The notes beneath the pieces were generated by a model, which made no database searches, was not told where the DNA came from, and saw only the letters and a list, made by a program, of their open reading frames with translations. From positions 1,736,001-1,800,000 of the forward strand of contig CBDDKN010000001.1 in assembly GCA_965230215.1 (NCBI GenBank): 64,000 nt of DNA, in the 5' to 3' direction. The translations under genes and the position numbers were made by a program. This document shows positions 35,419-46,400 of this stretch, piece after piece. This DNA comes from RFSX01 sp965230215. Its GTDB lineage: Bacteria > Bacteroidota > Bacteroidia > Chitinophagales > Saprospiraceae. How positions within the stretch are numbered: position 1 is the first letter of the stretch; each line of letters opens with the position of its first letter.

Positions 35419-35625
35419 TTTTGTGATTTTATACTTTAGACGTAATTTAAGTTTCATCTGGTTACATACAATATATGGTTCAACCGATGTTATTATACTA
35501 TAAACTGACGAAACAACAGAAATATTCGATAATTGACTCTTAAAAAGTCTGTTTACGAATTCATAAAATCATTAGAAGCAACCTTTTAAGGAATAATTGC
35601 ACAATAATTTGTACAATCTCCAATT

Positions 35626-38600
35626 ATGAACAAAACCCTTTATACCACCTTAATTCTTCTCCTATTCTCCCTTAAAGGTTTTGCTCAATGCGAATGCACA
35701 GACTGCGCCGTTACCATACCAAACAATGGCACAGCGTCAAGTTTTCTTGACATTTCTGGCGCTACCAATAATACTTTAGGTCAATCTGGTCAATCCCTTT
35801 GCCAACTTTGTATAGAATTGGTGTACGACGCTATTCAAGAATTGGACATGGTTCTTATTGCACCTTCTGGAGATGCTATCGACTTAATGATTAATACTGG
35901 TATTGCAGTTAATGACGATATCACATTCAATATTTGCTTTACTCCATGCAGTGAATCAGCAGACCCTGATCCGGGTTTTCCAGCTGTATTTGATACAGAT
36001 GCAGGATACCTTCCGAATGAAACCTATGATGGAACTTATTATCCTGCATCAGGATGCTTTGAGGATCTTGGAGGCTCTGTAAACGGGACTTGGGAATTGG
36101 AGATGACCGATAATGTATTTGCAGATAATGGTGACTTACTGGATTGGTGGCTGGTTTTCACAGATGACAGTGGTATTGGTTGTGCTAATGCAGGTGACTG
36201 CGAGATTGCAGTAAGCTGCCTGGCCGATGGGGGGTTCCTTAGTGGATCAGCATTTATAACGGAATGTGAAGGCGATTCTGACCTTGACTTAGATCTCCCG
36301 CCTACTTATGGTGGCGGCGGTGGCCCACCTGCTGCAGATTATGAATACACATATGTGATCGCTGATGCAAGCTCTGATATAGTGCTAGACATAACCATGG
36401 ATACCGATCTGACAACTTATGCTCCGGGTGCTTACCAGATATGTGGTTTATCTTATCTCATAAATGATGAATCCTTGCTTCCGTCTGCTGATGGGTCACT
36501 GGAAGTAGCTGATATCGAAGATCAAATCGATAATGAAGACTATTGCGCTGACCTTTCTTCAGGATGTACCATTGTTGTAATTGAACCACTGGTTACACCA
36601 CCAACTGTTGTGGGACCTACTACGGTATGTGCAGGAGAAACAGTTACATGGGAAATCACAGACTATGACCCCAGTCTGAGTTATCTTATCAGTATCAGCT
36701 CAGGGTCATTCAGCTTCTTTACTTTCATCGATAACATCGTGACTGTCGAGTTTCTTAGTGGACCGGGTGATATATGCTTTATTATTAATTCTGCATGTGG
36801 CGATGAAGAAACCTGTCTGATCATAGATGTTCTTCCCAACCAACCAGAGTACGAGGTGATCGGAGAAACCGAAGTATGCCCCGGCGAAACCGTTGTCTAT
36901 ACTATAGACCCATCTCCCGCTACGGGCACAGAGTACATTTATTCAGCCACTGGAGGAACCATTATTGACGAAACAGATAATACCGTTACGGTAGAATGGC
37001 CTGATGCAGAAGGCTCTGGTGAATTATGTGTAGAATTGGATGGAACGGCATGCGATATTGACCCCTTATGCGTGGATGTAGATATAGAATTTGATTATGA
37101 ATTACCAAATGATCTTGATTCACCTGATGAGTTATGCACAGGTACTACAGGATCAAGTTCAATCCCTTCTTCATCAGATATACTAAGTTATACCTGGACT
37201 TCAACAAATCTTGATATTACAGGTGGTCTGAACACCAATTCGGTGGAATATGAAGGTATCTCTGCCGGTGTAGCTACTATCTGTCTAGAAATAGAAACAG
37301 CATGTGGTTTCCAAGGACCTTTGTGCGATGATATTGACATTTTCGAAGCGCCTGAACCAGAAATACTTGAGATTGACCCAACATGTGAATTCAGCGTAAT
37401 ACTAGAGGCGATAACCGGTATTGACACAGAACTGGAATGGTTTCTCGTTACTGGGCCCGGAACAGTTGATTTTGACCCGGTTGACGAAAACATAACCACA
37501 GCGGATTTCAGCCAGGCAGGTTTCTATGAGATAGCCATCGAAGAAAGCAATGACGCCTGCGAAGCTACTACCACAATCGAAATCGAAATTCTTGATGAGC
37601 TACAGATAGAAGAGGGTGAGATTCTTTGTGATGGCGACTATAATTACACCGTTGCATTTGAAATCACAAGTGGTCAAGCACCATATACTGTTAATGGTGA
37701 CGAGATAGCTTCAAGCGATTTCATTTCTGATCCCATTCTTTCTGGTGACGACTACGAATTTCTAATTGTCGATGCATTGGGCTGTCTTACAGTTTTGGAA
37801 GGAGAATTCGAATGTCCTTGCATAACAGATGCTGGAAGTATGGAAGATGAATTGTTGACTTCTTGTATTACTGAAGACGATATTATTGTGGCTGAATGGA
37901 ATGATGATGCCACCTTGGATAACAATGATGTTGTCCTGTTCTATCTGCATGATGGTGACGATGATGAGTTGGGCAACATTATTGACTTCAATACAACAGG
38001 TGAGTTTGAATACAGTGACGAATTGATACCAGGTGAGACCTACTATATCTCTGCTGTTGCCGGTAATCCTGATGGCGATGAAATAGATCTTGATGATGAT
38101 TGCTTATCAATAGCTGAAGGCCAGCCGATCATATTCTTTGATACACCAGAGATAGATTTAAGTTTTGACCAGGAAACCTGTATTGATGAACTTATCATTG
38201 ATGGTGATTTTGATCCTGATGTGTTGTCTATTCAGTGGACATTGGTGGATGGACCTGATGCAGTTGAATTCTCTGATGACGAATCCGTCCCTTTAACCAT
38301 TAACTTCACTACAATAGGCGATTATTCATTCGAGTATGAATTGAGAAATGATGCCTGCGTATTATTTGAAGAGATAGATATAAGTTACACAGGTGCCCCA
38401 TTTATATCTGACTTGAATGAAGATTGCAATGGATCCTCCGAATTTTATCAAATTCAACTTACCATTAATGGCGGCATTCCCCCTTACCAAGTTAATATCC
38501 CAGGTACCATTACTGGCAATACTTTTGTTTCAGATCAGATATCATCTGGAAGTGCTTATTCTGTCATAATAACAGATGATGACGGTTGTACATCTACAGA

Positions 38601-41547
38601 GTTTGTAGGTCAGAAACTTTGTGATTGTAATACCAACGCCGGTGTATTTGAAAATATAACGATAGAAGTATGTGGGCTTGATGCTGTCATTCAAATAGAT
38701 ACAGCTAACAATAGTTTTATCGAGGATAACGATATAATTACATTCTTCCTCCATGAGAATAATGTATTCCAACAGAGTGAAATAATTGATAGCAGCCTTA
38801 CTGGTATATTCACATTTGATGATGCCATTCTTAATGAAAGCCAGGTATACTATGTGAGTATGGCTGTAGGGAATGCCATTAACGACAGCCTCGACTTCAA
38901 CGACCCTTGCCTTGATATTTCCAACAGTATCCCTGTAGTATGGTATGCATTTCCAATTGCTAATGCAGGTCCGGATCAATCCAGTTGCGATGATAATGTT
39001 ATGCTCGGAGCATCAGGTGTTTCAGGTCAATGGTTGATAATTGACTCACCGGCTAATAGTGTACCAGAGTTATCTGATGACTCTAGTCCTCAATCAATTC
39101 TATCCTTTGATCTTGTAGGTAATTATACACTGGAGTGGACCTTTGAAGAAAACAATTGTATTTCAAGAGATACTGTCGTAATCGAGAAACTGGCATTACC
39201 GGAAATCGAATCTGTTTCGATCAGCTGTAATGATGATCTGGTGAGTTATGATATTGAATTAAGTTTCAGCTCGAATACACCTTACATTATAGACGGTAAC
39301 ACATATCTTGATAATTATAGTTTGACCAATGTTCCTTCCTCGGATAGCCTGTTCTTATCTGTTGAGAATTCACTTGGATGTTCGATTGATTTGGTTTATG
39401 AACCTATAGATTGTAGTTGTCCATCTTCTATCGGAACTGTCGACTTTCAATCTCTGGAATTATGCCAAAGCGAGTCTCTTACTCTGGACGCATTGTTTAA
39501 CTCGGATTTCACACTGGCAGATGAAGACACCCTACTCTATGTGATACATGATGGCGATCAATTTAACATCGGTAATATCATCCAGCAGGTTTCTAATATT
39601 CTGGATTTTGATCCTAACATATATAATCAGAATCAAACTTACTTTGTCAGCATGCTCATCACTCCAGTTGAGAATGGTGAACCATTACTTGAAGATGCAT
39701 GTAGCCAGTATTCAGAAAGCATAAGCATTCTATGGTTAAGTAATACCGAAATAAGATTTGATAATGAGGCAGTGAACTGTATTGGCCAAAACGTTGAAAT
39801 CCAATTTGATGTTACTGGTATCCTTCCCGTTACATTGGTATTTGAAAATCAATCCGGTGAATCTGTTTCTATTCAACTAGATAATGCTTCAGACCTTATA
39901 GCATTTGATATTGACGATACTGAGACCATATGGACACTTACAGAAGCGGTAGGCTCTTGTATAACTGATACAGATTTGGAAATTCGTCTTGAAGGAATAC
40001 CAGAGCAGGAAGCGGAGTTCGTGAGTGAAACTACTGTTTGTAACAACAGCCTTTTTGGAAGTACCATAACATTAAATGATCTACTCGTCGATAATACTTT
40101 AGATGGAGAATGGAATACAGGTGTCATTGCAGATGATGATGGCATCATTGATCTAGACGGGTTTGATGCAGGAACTTATGAACTTGAGTTTTCAACGATT
40201 GGCTTTCAGGACCCATGTCCAGGAAATGTTTATACCTTATCTATTACTGTAGAAGAATGTATTTGCCCTCAGCTTGAATTTAATGATATAGAAACCTGTA
40301 ATGCATCGGATAATATTAATCTGGGCCAGTTTAATACACAAGGATTTGAAGGAGAATGGCGGGTAGAAAACATTAATAATCTGACTACAGCACCTCAGAT
40401 AGAAGGAGGTACTGAGATTTCGATATCAAATACCACAGGCGGTATATATCGAATTATATATACCGTTACTGATGCGTTATTCCCAATGGAATGCAACGCA
40501 GAATTCAGTTTTGAGTTAAGCATAGAAGAACAATCATTTGCCGGTAGTTCAGGAGATATGCTCAGCTTTTGTGAAGATGAGATTGGGGCAATAAATCTCT
40601 TTGAACAGATTGATGATGAAGATACAGGAGGCGATTGGATTGGATCTATTCCTGTGAATAATGGAATCGTCAATATTGAAGATCTATTGCCGGGACTCAA
40701 TAGCTTTGAATATAGCATTGCAGCTACAAGCTTGTGTGCCGCCTCATCAGTACTTGTTGAAATTGAATTGGTAGAAGTTCCTGAATTTGAACTGGTAAGC
40801 GAAGATGTATTGTGTTTTGGTGATGATAATGGTACCATTGAAATTACGATAACAGATTCGTCCGGTACGGATATAACTTGTTATCTGAATGATATAGAGC
40901 AGGATGGATCAAAACTGATTGAAGGTCTTAGTCCTGGAGAATATAGCATCTATGTAAGCAATGAATTCTGTGCGTCTGAAACACAAACGGTAAACATAAG
41001 CGAACCTGATCCAATAACAGTCAACCTTGGTGAAGATAGGCAAGTCAGTGTTGATGAAGAGATCACGATGATTGCGCTGACGAATCTTCTTGATTCGGAT
41101 ATAGAGTCTGTAAGCTGGTCAGATCTCTCTGAAATCATTGGATTGGATGTTCTGCAACTCAGAGAGAGTTTTCAGAACAACACCACGATTATCGTTGAAA
41201 TAACTGATAACAATGGCTGTATTGGAATCGATGAATTGTTGATCTCCATCAATCAGGAAGACATATATGTACCCAATATATTCAATCCGGGAGATCCTTC
41301 TAACAATAGATTTGGCATACTGAATGAAGAAGCGGTAGAGTTGATAAGCAGCTACCTTATTTTTGACAGATGGGGTAATAATGTTTTTGAGCGGAATAAT
41401 ATCTCGCCAACTGATGAAGGGGCATTCTGGGATGGCTTTTACAATGATACGCCGGCAGTTCCAGGCGTTTATGTCTATGTGATTGATGTATTGATGCGCA
41501 CCGGGGAAAGAAGAATAATAAGTGGAGATATAACCTTGGTAAGATAA
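35626..41547 (+). CDS. giant secreted multi-domain protein with type B T9SS (CHU_C) sorting domain
   Basis: A 1973-residue, strongly acidic exported protein (signal peptide, cleavage near KGFAQ). Residues about 25-190 look like a proprotein-convertase P-domain (QELDMVLIAPSGD, GTWELEMTDN, DWWLVFTDD). Then come Ig/PKD-like modules with paired cysteines, including three tandem repeats of about 265-280 residues set off by CxC pairs at 730, 999, 1263 and 1545. The last 95 residues are a gliding-motility-associated C-terminal domain (YVPNIFNPG, LIFDRWGNNVFE, GVYVYVIDV), the type B T9SS signal. It should be exported by T9SS and displayed on or shed from the cell, probably as an adhesin. Confidence 0.9.
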   Translation: MNKTLYTTLILLLFSLKGFAQCECTDCAVTIPNNGTASSFLDISGATNNTLGQSGQSLCQLCIELVYDAIQELDMVLIAPSGDAIDLMINTGIAVNDDITFNICFTPCSESADPDPGFPAVFDTDAGYLPNETYDGTYYPASGCFEDLGGSVNGTWELEMTDNVFADNGDLLDWWLVFTDDSGIGCANAGDCEIAVSCLADGGFLSGSAFITECEGDSDLDLDLPPTYGGGGGPPAADYEYTYVIADASSDIVLDITMDTDLTTYAPGAYQICGLSYLINDESLLPSADGSLEVADIEDQIDNEDYCADLSSGCTIVVIEPLVTPPTVVGPTTVCAGETVTWEITDYDPSLSYLISISSGSFSFFTFIDNIVTVEFLSGPGDICFIINSACGDEETCLIIDVLPNQPEYEVIGETEVCPGETVVYTIDPSPATGTEYIYSATGGTIIDETDNTVTVEWPDAEGSGELCVELDGTACDIDPLCVDVDIEFDYELPNDLDSPDELCTGTTGSSSIPSSSDILSYTWTSTNLDITGGLNTNSVEYEGISAGVATICLEIETACGFQGPLCDDIDIFEAPEPEILEIDPTCEFSVILEAITGIDTELEWFLVTGPGTVDFDPVDENITTADFSQAGFYEIAIEESNDACEATTTIEIEILDELQIEEGEILCDGDYNYTVAFEITSGQAPYTVNGDEIASSDFISDPILSGDDYEFLIVDALGCLTVLEGEFECPCITDAGSMEDELLTSCITEDDIIVAEWNDDATLDNNDVVLFYLHDGDDDELGNIIDFNTTGEFEYSDELIPGETYYISAVAGNPDGDEIDLDDDCLSIAEGQPIIFFDTPEIDLSFDQETCIDELIIDGDFDPDVLSIQWTLVDGPDAVEFSDDESVPLTINFTTIGDYSFEYELRNDACVLFEEIDISYTGAPFISDLNEDCNGSSEFYQIQLTINGGIPPYQVNIPGTITGNTFVSDQISSGSAYSVIITDDDGCTSTEFVGQKLCDCNTNAGVFENITIEVCGLDAVIQIDTANNSFIEDNDIITFFLHENNVFQQSEIIDSSLTGIFTFDDAILNESQVYYVSMAVGNAINDSLDFNDPCLDISNSIPVVWYAFPIANAGPDQSSCDDNVMLGASGVSGQWLIIDSPANSVPELSDDSSPQSILSFDLVGNYTLEWTFEENNCISRDTVVIEKLALPEIESVSISCNDDLVSYDIELSFSSNTPYIIDGNTYLDNYSLTNVPSSDSLFLSVENSLGCSIDLVYEPIDCSCPSSIGTVDFQSLELCQSESLTLDALFNSDFTLADEDTLLYVIHDGDQFNIGNIIQQVSNILDFDPNIYNQNQTYFVSMLITPVENGEPLLEDACSQYSESISILWLSNTEIRFDNEAVNCIGQNVEIQFDVTGILPVTLVFENQSGESVSIQLDNASDLIAFDIDDTETIWTLTEAVGSCITDTDLEIRLEGIPEQEAEFVSETTVCNNSLFGSTITLNDLLVDNTLDGEWNTGVIADDDGIIDLDGFDAGTYELEFSTIGFQDPCPGNVYTLSITVEECICPQLEFNDIETCNASDNINLGQFNTQGFEGEWRVENINNLTTAPQIEGGTEISISNTTGGIYRIIYTVTDALFPMECNAEFSFELSIEEQSFAGSSGDMLSFCEDEIGAINLFEQIDDEDTGGDWIGSIPVNNGIVNIEDLLPGLNSFEYSIAATSLCAASSVLVEIELVEVPEFELVSEDVLCFGDDNGTIEITITDSSGTDITCYLNDIEQDGSKLIEGLSPGEYSIYVSNEFCASETQTVNISEPDPITVNLGEDRQVSVDEEITMIALTNLLDSDIESVSWSDLSEIIGLDVLQLRESFQNNTTIIVEITDNNGCIGIDELLISINQEDIYVPNIFNPGDPSNNRFGILNEEAVELISSYLIFDRWGNNVFERNNISPTDEGAFWDGFYNDTPAVPGVYVYVIDVLMRTGERRIISGDITLVR
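37813..40260 (+). repeat. three tandem repeats inside the giant T9SS protein
   Basis: Each unit begins with a CxC pair (CPC, CDC, CSC; the next boundary is CIC) and continues with a .AG or .G motif, a cysteine, then phrases such as VVLFYLHDGDDD, IITFFLHENN and TLLYVIHDGD, and ETYYISAVAG, QVYYVSMAVG and QTYFVSMLIT. Starts are at 37813, 38620 and 39412 and the last unit ends near 40260, giving periods of 269, 264 and 282 residues. At the protein level the units have diverged considerably. Confidence 0.75.
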
Positions 41548-41550
41548 ATA

Positions 41551-41573
41551 AGATGGCCACTAAGTGGCCATCT
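41551..41573. terminator. hairpin between convergent genes
   Basis: AGATGGCCAC pairs perfectly with GTGGCCATCT around a 3-base loop. T-rich tracts are weak on both sides, so its activity as a terminator is likely but not certain. Confidence 0.6.
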
Positions 41574-41584
41574 CATTCTATTTA

Positions 41585-42427
41585 TTATTGGTTGAGAATC
41601 AAAGGAAGACCATCACCGCTTCCTCCTACAACAACAACCTTAGAGTTAGGCGATTTGGCCAACTCCAGTGTAGCCTCAATACCTTTATCTCTTAATATCT
41701 TATCTGATAAACTTGCATTAAGAATCCTGTTTGCATCCGCCTTAGCTTGTGCTTCAATAATCTTTCTTTCCGCTTCTTTTCTTTCTCTGTCAAGTTTAAA
41801 CTCATATTGCAATGAAAGCTGCTCTTCTTCCAATTTGGATTCAATAGCTGCCTTAAGCTTATCTGGTAATCTAACTTCTCTAATCAGAATCGCATCAAGA
41901 AAAATATGCTTCTCTCCCACTGCCTCTTTGGTCTCTTCAAATACCTCATCCTGAATGGCCTCTCGCTTGGTGGAATAAAGCTCTTCAGGAAGATATTGAC
42001 CAATTACCTCTCGGGTAGCAGATCGTATTTCAGGTATGATGATTCTTTCCACATAATCGGGACCTATCTCATCATGCAAGTATCCCAGTTGATTTGGATC
42101 AGCCATGAATCTGTAAGAAAGATCAACATAGATATTCAGACCATTCTTCGATAAGACTTCCATTTCTTCTGATCCCTCATTGGTTCTTACATCATACACG
42201 ATAAGGTCGTTCCACGGCGCAACCACATGAAAACCCTGACTATATATTTTATCCTTATCAAGTCCGCCTGAAAATCTCTTAAACTTGATACCCTTGCTTC
42301 CTGAAGGGATAGTCACAAAAGTTGTATTCGATAAGATGCTTGCGAAGATTAGAATAATAAGTGCGAATAAACCGTAACGCAGGATTTTCCCTTGAAACGG
42401 AAATTCTGGATTTCTTCTATTAGACAT
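41585..42427 (-). CDS. prohibitin-like SPFH membrane protein
   Basis: A 280-residue protein with one N-terminal membrane helix (about 17-33, YGLFALIILIFASIL) and an SPFH/band-7 domain (VTIPSGSKGIKFKRF, GLNIYVDLSYRF, REVIGQYLPEELYSTKREAI). A long helical coiled-coil follows (EEEQLSLQYEFKLDRERKEA onward). Prohibitin and HflC relatives form ring-like scaffolds in the inner membrane and regulate FtsH or lipid domains. It is the last of a leftward group, 53 bases after the GT9 gene. Confidence 0.88.
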   Translation of the reverse strand: MSNRRNPEFPFQGKILRYGLFALIILIFASILSNTTFVTIPSGSKGIKFKRFSGGLDKDKIYSQGFHVVAPWNDLIVYDVRTNEGSEEMEVLSKNGLNIYVDLSYRFMADPNQLGYLHDEIGPDYVERIIIPEIRSATREVIGQYLPEELYSTKREAIQDEVFEETKEAVGEKHIFLDAILIREVRLPDKLKAAIESKLEEEQLSLQYEFKLDRERKEAERKIIEAQAKADANRILNASLSDKILRDKGIEATLELAKSPNSKVVVVGGSGDGLPLILNQ

Positions 42428-42480
42428 ATTACTTTACTTTATTGGTTATGGTATTATAACAGATATGTCCATCAAAAGAT

Positions 42481-43464
42481 TCAGGCAATCAACAATTGCT
42501 CGACTTTATTGCATATTTCATCTACGGAGAGCTCCCTCATGCACTTAAAATGTGATTTTGGACAACTATGTCTGCCCTGTTTTGTGCAAGGCCTGCAACT
42601 TAAACCCTCATTTTGAACCATTGCGTGCGGCGTATTGGGATCATTATAGAAAGGAGTATAACCAAGAGATGGATGTGTACTCCCAAAAATAGTTATCATC
42701 TTGGTATTGAGTGCTGCAGCCATATGCATCAAACCAGTATCACCCGTGATAAGTAAGTCAGCTTTGTCTATTATCGATGCACTTGCGTGCAAACTGACAG
42801 TTCCAACAAGGGATATCAGATTATGGCCAATAACATTGTCTACGACAGCTTCAGCACGTTTGACATCTGCCTGGCTTCCCAACAACACAAATGTCTGATC
42901 AGGAAAGCTATCGATGACTTTACAAAGATGATCGATCGGAATATCTTTTGTCGCAAATGCTGTAGATACGGCTATCGCTATGTATCTGTCCGGAATATTA
43001 TCAAGCCATTCTGTATTTGGCTGTACAAAAAACTCAGGTCTGGGAATTGGCACGTCCCCAAGCAATGGTTTTGCTGTATTCAAAAACTTATTAACTATAT
43101 GATCTTGTTTTTGACGCTGCCCGAATCGGAAACGCATAATCAGATCTGAAATTCTATTTTTCTTAAGCACCAGACTTGGCTTACCCAGCAGTAGCCTAAA
43201 TCTTAACGATCTGATATTATTATGCAGGTCAAGTACATAATCAAAACCCTGTTGTTTCAGCTTATCACCTATAGACCTGTCTTTACCAGAAAACTGCCAA
43301 ATCTTCTCAAGATTTGGATTGTAAGCCTGAACCACACTGTATTCCTTCTTCGTAAGAAGATGCAACTCATGCCCCGCACTGGCCAAGGCGTCTATAACAG
43401 GTGACATTAATATCAAGTCGCCAATCGAATTAAACCGAATGATTAGTATCTTATATCTGGGCAT
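42481..43464 (-). CDS. family 9 glycosyltransferase (heptosyltransferase-like)
   Basis: A GT-B enzyme of the heptosyltransferase family: N-terminal KILIIRFNSIGDLILMSPVIDAL, the middle VLDLHNNIRSLRFRLLLGK, and the C-terminal donor-binding LLITGDTGLMHMAAALNTKMITIFGST. A cysteine cluster near the end (CRPC..QGRHSCP..HFKCM) is common in Bacteroidota members. It would add a heptose or similar sugar to the LPS core. I start it at ATG 43464; a TTG three codons upstream is less likely. It lies 33 bases after the M4 peptidase gene. Confidence 0.9.
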   Translation of the reverse strand: MPRYKILIIRFNSIGDLILMSPVIDALASAGHELHLLTKKEYSVVQAYNPNLEKIWQFSGKDRSIGDKLKQQGFDYVLDLHNNIRSLRFRLLLGKPSLVLKKNRISDLIMRFRFGQRQKQDHIVNKFLNTAKPLLGDVPIPRPEFFVQPNTEWLDNIPDRYIAIAVSTAFATKDIPIDHLCKVIDSFPDQTFVLLGSQADVKRAEAVVDNVIGHNLISLVGTVSLHASASIIDKADLLITGDTGLMHMAAALNTKMITIFGSTHPSLGYTPFYNDPNTPHAMVQNEGLSCRPCTKQGRHSCPKSHFKCMRELSVDEICNKVEQLLIA

Positions 43465-43497
43465 ATCAGGCAACTGCTTATAATATGGCTCTTCTCT

Positions 43498-46400
43498 TTA
43501 CTTTATGACAAATGAGGCGTTGGCTCTCTTACTTGCTTGACTAACTGTAAGATAATATACACCTGAACCAAAGCCACTAACATCAAACTCGAATTCGTTA
43601 AGTGATTCTGCTCTACATTGCTGTTGAATCATCAAGCGTCCAGCACCATCAACAATGGTAAGCAAACAATCCCCTTTCAGATTATCTCCATCTGCATTTA
43701 TTCGAATCTGATTCACGGCAGGGTTGGGCATGACTGCCAAACTGTTCAGTTCAGGAAAATTATATTCGACCGAAGTAAGATCTCTTTCCCCATTGCTAAA
43801 CCATATACCCCATTTACCACCAGGAAGTAAAATCTGATCTGAGTTAGCTACTCTTGAGATCTTATCCGCTTGCAATTCTAATACTCCCAAATCTGTATAT
43901 CCAAAAAATTCCAAATCATAAATCATAAAACCATCGTCACGACTATAACTCGGATACGCCAAACCAGTATTGGGAATAATACTATTGACATCCTGTGTTT
44001 CAAGATTAAGGCCGATAATTTCATAATCCGTCCCATCAAATATGTCGAACGCTACAATGAATGGTGTATTTTTTGAAAATGTAGGGTTACCGATATTTAT
44101 ACCTTCCGGCAATGAATTAAACAGCTTTTCTATATTACCCAAAGCCCAGGTATCAAAATCCGGATTCCAAACCTCCAGAAACCCAATATCCCAAAACTCA
44201 ATTTCTCCGCTACTTCCATTGACAACATTAAATGCATCGTACATTATGCTTGAACTTGTAGCATCGAATTCCATCACATCTGCATATTGCACTTCGCCCG
44301 TACTAATGCCTGTTGAATATGTGGGATTGTAAAGTTGGTATGTATTAAAATCCGAAGTGGCCAAATCAAAGACAATGATATTATTTGAAATGGCATTTTC
44401 AAGCAATGCTATGAATCGACCATTCTTGGATATAACAGCATTGCGCCAGTCTGCCGAAACGCTGATAATTTCCTCTGTAACATTTGGAGGGCTAACGCTC
44501 CAGTCCAAATCAATTAAATGAACGTGATTGTCGGTCCCTACAAAAACTATACGCGACCCGTCATCAGTAACACTTGGCTTTGACAGCAGAGGGATACTCG
44601 CCAATGGGTTATAAATCTCGCTTCCAGTCTGGAGGTCAAAAAGATATAGGTTGACAAGATCACGATCGGAAACCAGCAATAAATCCTGTCCAGGATTAAT
44701 ATCAAAGTCCTCCTCAAGATCTGTTTCACTTTCATCTGTTATACCCACTTCATCAAAAGCCTCACGAGCATCTCCAGCAGTATTGGCCCCATAAAGGTCC
44801 AATGCTGACTGAACCACAGCAAATCGCAGCTCGTCAAAATCAGAAGATCGTGTGAGATAGGTGCTCAAAGCTCTGTAAAAGACCTGCTCTGCCACGCTCC
44901 TATTCTGCTTTTGCGCAAAGCGATAAAAGGCATGGTTGACAATTCCTGAATTTATATGAACACCACCATTATCTTCCTGTCCGGTATATCTTTCATCATA
45001 ATGTCTTGGCTGCCAGCCTCTGGCAAAGTCACCTTCGGCAGCTCCATTATGGGGGTCAGACAGACTCCGAAGAGCACCGGAAGGGAATGCACTGGCTCTA
45101 ACCACATCTTCCCCAATATTCCAATCCTCCCTGTCTATCATGGCACCAAAAATATCAGCAAATGCTTCATTAATAGCACCCGATTCATCTTGATATATCA
45201 GGTTAGCTGTATTCTCAATGACACCATGCGACATTTCATGACCAGCCACATCAAGTCCTCTTCCGAGTGGAAGAAAGAATTCATCTCCATTTCCATAATA
45301 AATCCCTATACCATTCCAGAAAGCATTCCCTAGAGAATTCTCATCGGGATCGGTAACATTCACAAATGAAACTATATTCTGTCCTGTACCCGAAATCGAA
45401 TTACGGTTAAAAACATCTTTGAAATAATCATATGCCTGTCCTGCATTGTAATGCGCAGAAACGCCTTCCGGGGCATTACTCCAACTGTTGTTAAAAGAAT
45501 TTATGTGAGTATACAGACTGTTATCATTAACTGGAGATGTATTGTTAAGGTCGATAGTCCAGATAACGCCAACCGGGTCATTAGGAAGTTCGGAAGAGAA
45601 GCTGTTGAACATTTCTCTGGAAGCATCTATTAAAAAATAGTCGTTATCAAACTCGTATGTATTGATCTCTCTGCTCGTGCCACTCAGGTCATCGGCATTG
45701 GCGATTGCAGGTCCGTCCATGGCCAGCCTTCCAAAAGACTTGCTACTCGCTTCAGTCTGCGCTTCATGTTGTACATCACAGTTAGTCTTTCCAACGCAGG
45801 AACTATGATTATGAAATTCATGACTCAGATTACAGATACTTGAGAAGTAATTGATAATCTCACCTGTTTCCGCATGTACAAAATACTCATATCTCTCTGC
45901 AGCATTCGCCAGAACGACGATATGATGAACAAGATCATAAACATCTTCCTCAACTGGGTAATAAACCAATCGCTCATTCCATCTTTGAATATCAATATTC
46001 AGACCCACTTGATTATTGGCAAACAGATCTTCAGTGTAATTATTCAACTTCGCTTTGACTATCTTTCTTGCGGACTCTTTATCTACAAGAGCCTGGCTTT
46101 CCTTGTTAATCTTTTCTTCACTTATTAGCTTACCGTTAAGCAGGTGTAAGATGCCATTTTTCGTATGCAATATCATCTCAGCACCAAAAACAGGCTGGCC
46201 ATCATATATCTGTTCAAACTTTATGTGCATTTCAGAGTCAGAATCTTGCCACTGCCCTATCTGCTTGAATTTACTGTTGTCACTTAATCCAATTTCCTGA
46301 TTCGCCAAGCTTATCCATTGACTGGCCTTTTGATCAATTGGTGCAGACTTATCCTGAAATACAAATCCTGTCATCCACAAGAAATCCGTCTTTGAATCAT

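Noticed and set aside
38542..38979. A 145-codon minus-strand frame inside the type B T9SS gene
   Set aside because: It is antisense to continuous repeat domains and reads as a low-quality, Ile- and Cys-rich sequence without a start context.
41553..41954. A 133-codon plus-strand frame opposite the prohibitin-like gene
   Set aside because: It is Ser- and Leu-rich antisense of a conserved SPFH gene, with no independent support.
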